From: an uncultured Bacteroides sp.
Lineage (GTDB): Bacteria > Bacteroidota > Bacteroidia > Bacteroidales > Bacteroidaceae
Direction: 5' to 3'
Assembly: GCF_910578895.1 (NCBI RefSeq)
Contig: NZ_CAJTSC010000048.1
Coordinates: forward strand, 1-5,790
DNA: 5,790 nucleotides
The notes beneath the pieces are model-generated. The model saw nothing but the letters and a program-made list of their open reading frames with translations. It searched no databases and was not told where the DNA came from. A program made the position numbers and the translations under genes. Positions 1 through 5,790 of this stretch are shown in pieces (the stretch's first letter is position 1; every line of letters begins with the position of its first letter).

Positions 1-76
1 GCATTGTATTTGTTACGGTTCTGAAACATCCGTATCCAAGTTTTTCTATTTTATCTGAGAAATAGAATAAATGATA
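1..76. other. Left-edge sequence, unassigned
   Basis: This AT-rich stretch lies beyond the dapA terminator. Two plus-strand frames are open from the edge. One ends at TGA (56-58), the other at TAG (63-65) with the last residues KHPYPSFSILSEK. Either could be the C-terminus of a rightward gene sharing the terminator at 77-109, but neither is long enough to judge. It also holds a perfect 8-bp inverted repeat, TTCTATTT (44-51) and AAATAGAA (60-67), with an 8-nt loop. That repeat is weak because it is almost all A and T. I found no convincing TAnnTTTG promoter on either strand. Confidence 0.3.
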
Positions 77-109
77 CAAAAAAGCCTCGCATTATGCGAG
101 GCTTTTTTG
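77..109. terminator. Bidirectional intrinsic terminator after dapA
   Basis: GCCTCGC (84-90) and GCGAGGC (96-102) form a perfect 7-bp GC-rich stem around the loop ATTAT. Six A residues (78-83) on one side and six T residues (103-108) on the other extend the pairing. They also give a U-tract to transcripts arriving from either direction. The hairpin begins 18 nt past the dapA stop codon, so it should end the dapA transcript. It could equally stop a rightward transcript arriving from beyond the left edge. Confidence 0.9.
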
Positions 110-127
110 CATTTTATGAAATTATAT

Positions 128-1021
128 TTAGCATTTGATATTCAACTCATCCAATATTTTCCGCATAGCTTCGAAAGTCGTAATTCTGGTAGGTACCAAT
201 GGCAGACGAAGTTTGTTTTCAATCATTCCCATTGCATTCAGCATGGCTTTTACTCCGGCAGGATTACCATCCACAAAGAGCAACTTGAATAATTCGGCAA
301 ATTTGTGGTGGATAGTCAGTGCATTCTGATAATCTCCCTGTAACGCCAAACGTACCATACGGCTGAATTCCCGCGGAAAGGCGTTTCCGATGACCGAAAT
401 GATGCCTACTGCCCCTAAAGTAATCAATGGGAAGGTAATGCCGTCATCGCCCGAAATAACGTCAAAATTGGCGGGTTTGTTTTTTATGATGTCATCCATT
501 TGGGTAATATCTCCTGATGCCTCCTTTATCGCAATCACATTCTTGAAGTCACGTGCGATGCGCAAGGTTGTTTCGGCTTTCATATTCACGCCGGTTCGCC
601 CCGGCACATTATAAAGCACGATTGGAAGTTCCGTGGCTTCAGAAATAGCCTTATAATGTTGGTAAATTCCCTCTTGAGATGGCTTATTGTAATATGGGAC
701 GACAGAAAGGATGGCATCCACGCCGGTAAAATCGTCATTCTTCAGAGTTTCTACTATGGCACGGGTATTATTTCCGCCTACTCCAAGCAGAATAGGTATT
801 TTTCCGTTTACACGTTCAATAACCATCTTTTTGATTTTCTTTTTTTCCTCTTCAGTCAGAGTCGGAGTTTCTGCCGTAGTGCCAAGCACACATAAAAAGT
901 CAGTGTTGTTTTGAAGTTGATAGTCCACCAAACGCATCAATGCGTCATAATCAACGCTTTCATCCTCTTTAAATGGAGTAATCAGCGCTACCCCCATTCC
1001 TTTCAATCTAGTCTGTATCAT
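128..1021 (-). CDS. dapA: 4-hydroxy-tetrahydrodipicolinate synthase (DapA)
   Basis: This cytoplasmic TIM-barrel lyase condenses pyruvate with aspartate semialdehyde, the first committed step to diaminopimelate and lysine. The protein is 297 aa, usual for the family. Visible residues, matched to E. coli DapA from memory, are T48/T49 in GTTAE (47-51), Y111 in PYYNKP, Y137 and R142 in YNVPGRTG (137-144), and the Schiff-base lysine K166 in IKEASGD (165-171). The family motif GTTGE reads GTTAE here. The E. coli lysine-site residues H56 and E84 align with K60 and A88, which suggests weak or no lysine feedback (inference). The start MIQTRLKGMGVALITPF places the first barrel strand normally. Its own -7 element lies upstream and a strong terminator lies downstream. 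It follows ligA on the same strand after 103 bp, so some read-through from ligA is possible. No lysine riboswitch is apparent. N-acetylneuraminate lyase and other barrel relatives are less likely, given the full set of DapA residues. Confidence 0.96.
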   Translation of the reverse strand: MIQTRLKGMGVALITPFKEDESVDYDALMRLVDYQLQNNTDFLCVLGTTAETPTLTEEEKKKIKKMVIERVNGKIPILLGVGGNNTRAIVETLKNDDFTGVDAILSVVPYYNKPSQEGIYQHYKAISEATELPIVLYNVPGRTGVNMKAETTLRIARDFKNVIAIKEASGDITQMDDIIKNKPANFDVISGDDGITFPLITLGAVGIISVIGNAFPREFSRMVRLALQGDYQNALTIHHKFAELFKLLFVDGNPAGVKAMLNAMGMIENKLRLPLVPTRITTFEAMRKILDELNIKC

Positions 1022-1056
1022 GAGTATTATAAAGTAATCTCTAATTAAATGACACG

Positions 1057-1090
1057 CAAAAGTACGATTTTTTTCGATTTGCCATACAAA
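1057..1090 (-). promoter_or_regulatory. Putative dapA promoter (Bacteroidota type)
   Basis: Read on the minus strand, TACTTTTG (1064 to 1057) matches the Bacteroidota -7 consensus TAnnTTTG exactly. A TTTG (1090 to 1087) lies 22 bp upstream, slightly beyond the usual 19-21 bp spacing. Transcription would begin near 1050, leaving a leader of about 30 nt before the ATG at 1021. That leader is too short for a riboswitch. The ligA-dapA gap contains no GC-rich terminator, so dapA may also receive read-through. Confidence 0.6.
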
Positions 1091-1124
1091 TATAAGCCAT
1101 AAAAAAGTTTTTTGTAGAAATTTG

Positions 1125-3122
1125 TTAGGATATGAGCGCTAAAAACTCATCTTCGCTCATAATCTTTATGCCCAGTTTGTTAGCTTTTTCCAATTTGGCA
1201 GGACCCATATTTTCGCCTGCCAGAATAAAACTGGTTTTGGCGGATATGCTACCGACATTCTTTCCACCGTTTTTTTCTATCAACTCTTTGTATTCATCTC
1301 GGGAGTGATGTGCAAATACACCGCTTATAACAATAGATTGTCCCGCAAGTTTGTTGGTGTATCCGCTCAAGTCTTCTTCTTTTCGATAGAGTTGTAATCC
1401 AGTGGATTTTAAGCGTTCTACCAATTGGCAATTTAATGGATTTGCGAAGTATGTCAGAATGCTTTGTGCTATTTTTTCCCCGATTTCATCGATATTTATC
1501 AGTCTTTCGAGAGTTGTATTTTTCAACTCGTCTATATTATTAAAGGATTTGGCTATTTTTTTTGCAACGGTCTCTCCGACAAAACGGATACCCAAAGCAA
1601 AAAGTACCCTTTCAAACGGAACTTCTTTGCTGGCTTCGATTCCTTTGATGATATTTTCCGCTGATTTCTCGCCCATACGATCCAGGTTCTTGATGTCATC
1701 TGTGGTAAGCATGTACAAATCTGCCGTATTCTTAATTAAGCCCAAGCGATAGAACATATCCACAGTCTCCGGACCTAATCCGTCAATGTTCATTGCTTTG
1801 CGGCTGATGAAATGCTCTATCTTTCCTTTGATTTGAGGAGGACAGGAGGTTTCGTTGGGGCAATAATGGGCAGCTTCTCCTTCATAACGTATCAGTTTGT
1901 TGCCGCATTCGGGACAGTGAGTGATGAATTTTACTTTCTCGCCAATGAGCATACCGCGTGCGTCTTTATCTACCTCCGTAATTTTAGGAATGATTTCTCC
2001 ACCCTTTTCTACGTAGACCATATCTCCGATGTGTAAATCCAATCCGTCAATAATATCGGCATTGTGCAAGGAGGCTCTTTTGACGGTAGTACCGGACAGT
2101 TGTACCGGGTCCAAATTGGCAACAGGGGTTACTGCTCCGGTACGTCCCACTTGGTAAGTGACTTTGTTCAGACGAGTCAAAGCCCGTTCTGCCTGAAATT
2201 TATAGGCTATTGCCCATCGGGGGGATTTTGCCGTATAGCCGAGGTGCTTCTGTTGGCGCATACTGTTGATTTTTAGTACGATACCATCTGTTGCTACCGG
2301 CAAGTTCTTACGTTCGATATCCCAGTATCTGATATATTCGAACACTTCTTCAAGGCTGTGGCACTTTTTCGTATGTTCGGAGACTTTAAATCCCCAACCG
2401 GCAGCTGTTTGCAAGTTTTCATAATGTCCGTCACAAGGCAATTCTTCGCCAAGCAGATAGTACAAGTACGCATCAAGTTTACGAGAAGCCACAATAGCGG
2501 AATTTTGTAACTTTAAAGTCCCGGAAGCTGCATTGCGCGGATTGGCAAAAAGAGATTCTTCGCATGCTTCTTTTTCGCGGTTCAGTTCTTCGAACACTTC
2601 CCAAGGCATTAATATTTCTCCTCTGATTTCAAACAGTTCAGGATAATTGCCATGAAGCACCAATGGTATGGTACGGATTGTTTTTACGTTGTCCGTTACA
2701 TCGTCACCTTTTTCGCCGTCACCACGAGTTACGGCACGTATCAATTTGCCGTTTTCGTAAGTCAGTGAAATGGATGTACCGTCATATTTTAATTCGCAGC
2801 ATATCTCAAAGTCTTCATTCAAAGCCTTTTTCACCCGATCGTAAAAGTCTGTCACTTCGCTTTCGGAATAGGTGTTTCCCAACGAAAGCATGGGATATTT
2901 ATGGGCTACCTGTGTGAAATTCTTATTCAAATCACTTCCTACACGCATGGTAGGTGAATTTTTGTCTTGATATTCAGGATATTCTTTTTCGAGTTCCTGT
3001 AATTCACGCATTCTGTCATCAAACTCTTTATCGGAAATTTCAGGAGCGTTCAGCACGTAATAATTATAATTGTGCTGATGCAAATCGGCACGTAACAGAT
3101 CTATTTTTTCTTTTATTGTCAT
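1125..3122 (-). CDS. ligA: NAD-dependent DNA ligase LigA
   Basis: LigA seals nicks between Okazaki fragments and in repair, using NAD+ to form a ligase-AMP intermediate. The protein is 665 aa, full length for the family. Domain order is: Ia NMN-binding region (about 1-65); adenylation domain with ELKYDG (nucleophile K112, with E110 and D114), TRGDG (132-136), EIRGE (165-169), NPRNAASG (194-201), DGIVLKI (279-285) and KSPRWAIAYKF (299-309); OB fold (about 312-398); Cys4 zinc finger C403, C406, C421, C427, with the same spacing as E. coli; helix-hairpin-helix region (about 440-585); and BRCT domain (about 592-665). In domain Ia, E. coli H23 and Y35 correspond to Y22 and F34, and the usual SLDN motif reads SLGN (80-83). 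I chose the ATG at 3122 (MTIKEK). An in-frame TTG at 3146 lies inside the predicted -7 element and so probably upstream of the transcript start. The gene is divergent from trmD and upstream of dapA. Confidence 0.97.
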   Translation of the reverse strand: MTIKEKIDLLRADLHQHNYNYYVLNAPEISDKEFDDRMRELQELEKEYPEYQDKNSPTMRVGSDLNKNFTQVAHKYPMLSLGNTYSESEVTDFYDRVKKALNEDFEICCELKYDGTSISLTYENGKLIRAVTRGDGEKGDDVTDNVKTIRTIPLVLHGNYPELFEIRGEILMPWEVFEELNREKEACEESLFANPRNAASGTLKLQNSAIVASRKLDAYLYYLLGEELPCDGHYENLQTAAGWGFKVSEHTKKCHSLEEVFEYIRYWDIERKNLPVATDGIVLKINSMRQQKHLGYTAKSPRWAIAYKFQAERALTRLNKVTYQVGRTGAVTPVANLDPVQLSGTTVKRASLHNADIIDGLDLHIGDMVYVEKGGEIIPKITEVDKDARGMLIGEKVKFITHCPECGNKLIRYEGEAAHYCPNETSCPPQIKGKIEHFISRKAMNIDGLGPETVDMFYRLGLIKNTADLYMLTTDDIKNLDRMGEKSAENIIKGIEASKEVPFERVLFALGIRFVGETVAKKIAKSFNNIDELKNTTLERLINIDEIGEKIAQSILTYFANPLNCQLVERLKSTGLQLYRKEEDLSGYTNKLAGQSIVISGVFAHHSRDEYKELIEKNGGKNVGSISAKTSFILAGENMGPAKLEKANKLGIKIMSEDEFLALIS

Positions 3123-3143
3123 AACGGTTCTGGAGTTTGAACG

Positions 3144-3151
3144 CAAAAATA
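3144..3151 (-). promoter_or_regulatory. Putative ligA -7 promoter element
   Basis: On the minus strand TATTTTTG (3151 to 3144) matches TAnnTTTG exactly and lies 21 bp upstream of the ligA ATG. No TTTG is found 19-23 bp further upstream, where the sequence is A-rich, so the -33 element is degenerate or absent. The predicted leader is only about 15-18 nt. The element explains why the in-frame TTG at 3146 should not be used as a start. Confidence 0.6.
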
Positions 3152-3172
3152 CGGGTTTCTCCCGAATATTTT

Positions 3173-3204
3173 TTTGCTTTTACTCTTAACTTACACTATT
3201 TTTG
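3173..3204 (+). promoter_or_regulatory. trmD promoter, full Bacteroidota -33/-7 match
   Basis: TTTG (3173-3176) and TATTTTTG (3197-3204) are separated by exactly 20 bp. This fits the Bacteroidota primary sigma factor consensus TTTG-N19-21-TAnnTTTG at every defined base. The predicted transcript start is near 3208-3212, leaving a leader of only about 10-13 nt before the trmD ATG at 3221. It sits opposite the ligA promoter in the 98-bp divergent gap. Confidence 0.75.
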
Positions 3205-3220
3205 CGGAAAAATTGAATAT

Positions 3221-3898
3221 ATGCGTATTGACATCATCACTGTTTTACCGGAAATGATTGAGGGATTCTTCAATTGCTCTATTATGAAACGTGCTCAGAA
3301 TAAAGGGCTTGCGGAAATACATATCCACAACCTTCGCGATTATACCGAAGATAAATATCGCCGGGTGGATGACTATCCTTTTGGCGGATTTGCCGGAATG
3401 GTTATGAAGATAGAGCCTATAGAACGCTGTATCAATGCCTTGAAAGCGGAACGGGAATATGATGAAGTCATTTTTACGACTCCTGACGGTGAACAGTTCA
3501 ATCAGCCTATGGCAAATACTTTGTCTCTCGCTAAGAACCTTATTATTCTTTGCGGGCATTTTAAAGGGATTGACTACCGCATCCGCGAGCATCTTATAAC
3601 GAAAGAAATCAGTATCGGAGACTATGTGTTGACGGGTGGTGAACTGGCAGCCGCCGTCATGGCAGACTCGATTGTGCGCATTATTCCCGGAGTTATTTCC
3701 GATGAACAATCGGCTCTTTCCGATTCTTTCCAGGATAATCTTTTGGCGGCTCCGGTTTACACACGTCCGGCTGATTATAACGGCTGGAAAGTTCCTGATA
3801 TTTTACTATCCGGTCATGAGGCTAAAATTAAGGAATGGGAGTTGCAGCAATCGCTTGAAAGAACCCGAAGATTGCGTCCGGATTTGTTAGGTGAGTAA
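3221..3898 (+). CDS. trmD: tRNA (guanine-N1)-methyltransferase TrmD
   Basis: TrmD is a homodimeric SPOUT-class enzyme that uses S-adenosylmethionine to methylate N1 of G37, next to the anticodon, preventing +1 frameshifts. The protein is 225 aa. It is shorter than E. coli TrmD (about 255 aa) because the C-terminal tail is truncated, as I recall for Bacteroidota. Motifs are the N-terminus RIDIITVLPEM, PFGGFAGM (53-60; GGGPGM in E. coli), the knot loop CGHFKGID (111-118), SIGDYVLTGGE (131-141), R153 and D168 (matching E. coli R154 and D169), and the C-terminal LLSGHEAKIKEW. E. coli E116 is replaced by K115. The ATG at 3221 gives the canonical N-terminus. An in-frame TTG at 3137 precedes the predicted promoter and would add 28 atypical residues. 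The gene stands alone, not in the rpsP-rimM-trmD-rplS operon known from E. coli, and a bidirectional terminator follows it. Confidence 0.96.
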   Translation: MRIDIITVLPEMIEGFFNCSIMKRAQNKGLAEIHIHNLRDYTEDKYRRVDDYPFGGFAGMVMKIEPIERCINALKAEREYDEVIFTTPDGEQFNQPMANTLSLAKNLIILCGHFKGIDYRIREHLITKEISIGDYVLTGGELAAAVMADSIVRIIPGVISDEQSALSDSFQDNLLAAPVYTRPADYNGWKVPDILLSGHEAKIKEWELQQSLERTRRLRPDLLGE

Positions 3899-3920
3899 AA
3901 AACGATATGTAAATAAAAAG

Positions 3921-3952
3921 AAAAAGGACATTCTTGATGAATGTCCTTTTTT
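3921..3952. terminator. Bidirectional terminator between trmD and pyrD
   Basis: AAAAAGGACATTC (3921-3933) pairs perfectly over 13 bp with GAATGTCCTTTTT (3939-3951) around the loop TTGAT. A T-run (3947-3952) serves the trmD transcript. The A-rich left arm and its upstream flank give a U-rich tail to the pyrD transcript arriving from the right. It lies 22 nt after the trmD stop and 38 nt beyond the pyrD stop, so one hairpin probably serves both converging units. Confidence 0.9.
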
Positions 3953-3990
3953 ATGGAAATAGTTTGCGAATGACCCTACTTTGTTATTCA

Positions 3991-4902
3991 TTATACCTCA
4001 AGTGCACCTATTATATCTTTAACTGACTTATATCCGTGTCTGTTAAGATAATCATCAATGCCCTCTGCCACCTTTACGGTAACAGCCGGATCAATGAAGT
4101 TTGCCGTACCAATCTGGATGGCAGAAGCACCTGCAAGCATAAATTCCACAGCATCTTTCCAGTTCATGATACCTCCTAAGCCAATGACTGGTATTTTTAC
4201 TGCTTTGGCAACTTGCCATACCATGCGAAGCGCTATAGGTTTCACTGCCGCTCCGGACATGCCACCGGTTACTGTAGAGAGTATAGGACGTCTGCGTTCC
4301 GCATCTATAGCCATTCCCAGCAGGGTATTGATGAGCGATACGCTGTCTGCACCACCGTTTTCGGCCGCACGTGCTATCTCTGTGATGTCTGTCACATTGG
4401 GAGACAATTTCACGATAAGTGTCTTTTTGTAAACTGAACGTACTGCTTTTACCACTTCCTCGGCTCCTTTTGTCGTAACGCCAAATGCCATTCCACCTTG
4501 CTTGACATTGGGGCAGGAAATGTTCAATTCTATAGCAGGAATATTTACAAGTTCGTTGATGATTGCAGCCGTTTCCACATAGTCTTCGATAGCGGATCCC
4601 GAAACATTTACAATCATGTTGGTTTTTATATCCTTGATACGTGGATAGATGTGTTCAACAAAGTGATGCACACCCTTATTTTGCAGACCTACAGCATTTA
4701 ACATACCTGAAGGAGTTTCCGCCATACGCGGATATGGGTTTCCTTCACGTTTGTGAAGAGTGGTACCCTTTACAATTATACCACCTATTCGCGATATGTC
4801 AATGAAATCGGCAAATTCTTCACCATATCCAAAAGTTCCGGATGCCGTCATTACCGGATTTTTCATTTGTAATTCACCAATGTTTACACTTAAATCTGCC
4901 AT
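3991..4902 (-). CDS. pyrD: Dihydroorotate dehydrogenase B, catalytic subunit (PyrD)
   Basis: This is the FMN-binding catalytic subunit of class 1B dihydroorotate dehydrogenase. It oxidises dihydroorotate to orotate, the fourth step of UMP synthesis, in the cytoplasm. The protein is 303 aa, normal for PyrDB. Motifs are NPVMTASGTFGYG (15-27), K45 in IIVKGTT near FMN, the substrate loop NAVGLQN (69-75), NISCPN (127-132) with the catalytic base C130, K165 in VKLSPN, N192 in INT, GGMSGAAVKP (213-222), and the phosphate-binding GLGGI (241-245) and GTA (265-267). A cysteine base indicates class 1; class 2 enzymes use serine. The adjacent pyrK shows it is the NAD-linked 1B type rather than fumarate-dependent 1A. 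Its ATG lies inside the end of pyrK (13-bp overlap, different frame), which suggests translational coupling. The convergent terminator at 3921-3952 ends the transcript. Confidence 0.96.
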   Translation of the reverse strand: MADLSVNIGELQMKNPVMTASGTFGYGEEFADFIDISRIGGIIVKGTTLHKREGNPYPRMAETPSGMLNAVGLQNKGVHHFVEHIYPRIKDIKTNMIVNVSGSAIEDYVETAAIINELVNIPAIELNISCPNVKQGGMAFGVTTKGAEEVVKAVRSVYKKTLIVKLSPNVTDITEIARAAENGGADSVSLINTLLGMAIDAERRRPILSTVTGGMSGAAVKPIALRMVWQVAKAVKIPVIGLGGIMNWKDAVEFMLAGASAIQIGTANFIDPAVTVKVAEGIDDYLNRHGYKSVKDIIGALEV

Positions 4903-5666
4903 AATAGTTTGTTTATATTAAAAACCGGACCTTCTTTACATACACACAAGTGACCTTCTGCGGTATTTTCCACACAACATAAGCAAGCACCTACGCCACA
5001 TGCCATTGTATTTTCCAAAGATACTTCACAGTTGATATCTTTACTTTTGGCATATTTGGCTACAGCCATCATCATGGGTTTAGGACCGCAGGTATATATT
5101 TGCTCGAAGTGTATCTTGTTTAATATGGAATGTTGGGTGACATATCCTTTTTCACCGTGACTACCGTCTTCCGTGGTAGTATATACATCTCCATAAGCTG
5201 CAAATTCTTCTAATTGCAACAAATCTTTGTCGCTTCTGGCACCTAACAAGAAAGTTGGTTTACTTCCATTTTCAGCCAATTGCTTACCTAAATACAACAT
5301 GGGGGCGGTGCCTACACCTCCGCCTACCAGTAAAAGCTTGTCTGAGGGCTTTTCGGGCATCGTAAAGCCGTTTCCCAGTGGAAGCACTACGTTGATTCTG
5401 TCGCCTTGTTTAGCTTCGCCCAAGCGTCTGGTTCCATCTCCTACAAGTTGAATGAGAAACCATACTTCATTTTGTTGCTTGTCTACATAATTAATAGAAA
5501 TAGGACGTCGCAGGAAAGTAGTGGGCGAATTTTCTACGCGGATTTCCGCAAATTGTCCCGGAAGCATTTCCGGAAGCAAGGACGAGGAAGTCAATTTCAG
5601 CAGCGCATAATTGGCGTGCAACCGGACGTTCTCTGTCACTGTCAGGTCTAAAATATATTTTTTCAT
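4890..5666 (-). CDS. pyrK: Dihydroorotate dehydrogenase B, electron-transfer subunit (PyrK)
   Basis: PyrK is the iron-sulfur flavoprotein subunit that passes electrons from the FMN of PyrD through a [2Fe-2S] cluster and FAD to NAD+. It is 258 aa, close to the family length. It has a ferredoxin-reductase FAD domain with PGQF (36-39) and LRRPISI (52-58), a nucleotide-binding domain with LLLVGGGVGTAPM (111-123) and CGPKPMM (193-199), and a C-terminal cluster domain. The expected cluster ligands are C223, C228, C231 and C243 (C-X4-C-X2-C-X11-C), with further cysteines at 230 and 241. It is the first gene of the pair and overlaps pyrD by 13 bp. The start (MKKYILDLTV) follows a short leader from a consensus -7 element. 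Other ferredoxin reductases share this fold, but the adjacent pyrD and the cysteine spacing support PyrK. Confidence 0.96.
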   Translation of the reverse strand: MKKYILDLTVTENVRLHANYALLKLTSSSLLPEMLPGQFAEIRVENSPTTFLRRPISINYVDKQQNEVWFLIQLVGDGTRRLGEAKQGDRINVVLPLGNGFTMPEKPSDKLLLVGGGVGTAPMLYLGKQLAENGSKPTFLLGARSDKDLLQLEEFAAYGDVYTTTEDGSHGEKGYVTQHSILNKIHFEQIYTCGPKPMMMAVAKYAKSKDINCEVSLENTMACGVGACLCCVENTAEGHLCVCKEGPVFNINKLLWQI

Positions 5667-5698
5667 ATTATCTATAAAGAAGAATTATCTTTCGGGTG

Positions 5699-5706
5699 CA
5701 AAGATA
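5699..5706 (-). promoter_or_regulatory. Putative pyrK-pyrD -7 promoter element
   Basis: On the minus strand TATCTTTG (5706 to 5699) matches TAnnTTTG exactly, 32 bp upstream of the pyrK ATG. No TTTG appears at the expected -33 position. The predicted transcript start is near 5692-5695, giving a leader of about 26-29 nt. That is too short for a pyrimidine attenuator, and no hairpin is visible in it. Confidence 0.65.
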
Positions 5707-5738
5707 CGGGAATTTGAGTAAATAGTCGTAGTTGCCTC

Positions 5739-5790
5739 TTAATTTTCCGGTTTGAATGTTTCATAAGTATTATCATCAAAGAAAATTCTT
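5739..5790 (-). CDS. Possible C-terminal end of an upstream gene (partial)
   Basis: One minus-strand frame is open from the window edge to a TAA at 5741-5739 and encodes RIFFDDNTYETFKPEN. The acidic, polar tail looks like a natural protein C-terminus. The stop lies 32 bp before the pyrK -7 element, a reasonable gene boundary. Sixteen codons are too few to name a family. A competing reading is a plus-strand gene starting at the ATG at 5756 (MFHKYYHQRKF), which has no visible promoter. Confidence 0.4.
   Translation of the reverse strand, partial: RIFFDDNTYETFKPEN

Noticed and set aside
1101..1113. An A6-G-T6 palindrome between ligA and dapA as a possible ligA terminator
   Set aside because: The stem would be A-T only, with almost no loop and no GC core, so it is unlikely to terminate transcription.
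1022..1124. A lysine riboswitch or other leader RNA upstream of dapA
   Set aside because: The predicted leader is only about 30 nt and the whole gap is 103 bp, too short for a lysine riboswitch; no extended pairing was seen.
1402..1752. A 116-codon plus-strand open frame antisense to ligA
   Set aside because: It overlaps the conserved helix-hairpin-helix region of LigA and shows no motif of its own.
3123..3146. An N-terminal extension of LigA by eight residues from a TTG codon
   Set aside because: The TTG lies inside the predicted -7 promoter element, and the family N-terminus aligns well from the ATG at 3122.
3137..3220. A 28-residue N-terminal extension of TrmD from a TTG codon
   Set aside because: The extension spans the whole trmD promoter and does not resemble TrmD; the canonical N-terminus begins at the ATG at 3221.
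3245..3709. A 154-codon minus-strand open frame inside trmD
   Set aside because: It is fully antisense to an intact conserved gene, has no recognisable domain and no promoter, so it is most likely a shadow of the trmD reading frame.
4058..4432. A 124-codon plus-strand open frame antisense to pyrD
   Set aside because: It lies entirely within conserved pyrD coding sequence, and its protein has no recognisable family features.
5667..5698. A pyrimidine-responsive attenuator in the pyrK leader
   Set aside because: The leader is about 30 nt, AT-rich and without a hairpin or T-run.

Overview
The window is a stretch of ordinary bacterial chromosome carrying five complete housekeeping genes. It most likely comes from Bacteroides or a close relative in the order Bacteroidales. 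The evidence is threefold. Four intergenic regions carry the Bacteroidota-type -7 promoter element TAnnTTTG, in one case with TTTG exactly 20 bp upstream. No strong Shine-Dalgarno sequences precede the starts. The proteins carry lineage-style variants, such as CGHFKGID in TrmD and ELKYDG in LigA. I found no mobile element, CRISPR array, tRNA or rRNA gene, phage gene or defence gene.

Layout, left to right. Positions 1-76 hold an unassigned edge sequence. A strong bidirectional terminator at 77-109 follows dapA (minus strand, 128-1021; 4-hydroxy-tetrahydrodipicolinate synthase, lysine and diaminopimelate pathway). ligA (minus, 1125-3122; NAD-dependent DNA ligase) lies upstream of dapA. ligA and trmD (plus, 3221-3898; tRNA m1G37 methyltransferase) are divergent, with 98 bp between their start codons and a recognisable promoter for each strand. 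trmD converges on pyrD, with one bidirectional terminator at 3921-3952 between them. pyrD (minus, 3991-4902) and pyrK (minus, 4890-5666) overlap by 13 bp. They form a pyrK-pyrD operon for the NAD-dependent class 1B dihydroorotate dehydrogenase. The right edge probably holds the last 16 codons of another minus-strand gene.

The genes do not form one pathway. ligA serves replication and repair, trmD serves translational fidelity, dapA feeds cell-wall diaminopimelate and lysine, and pyrK/pyrD carry out the fourth step of UMP synthesis. Only pyrK and pyrD must act together, as subunits of one enzyme. I see no previously undescribed system here. The points worth a second look are residue-level variants (the lysine-site residues of DapA, a Lys in the TrmD catalytic loop, NMN-site variants in LigA), the compact divergent promoter region and the two hairpins that insulate the transcription units.
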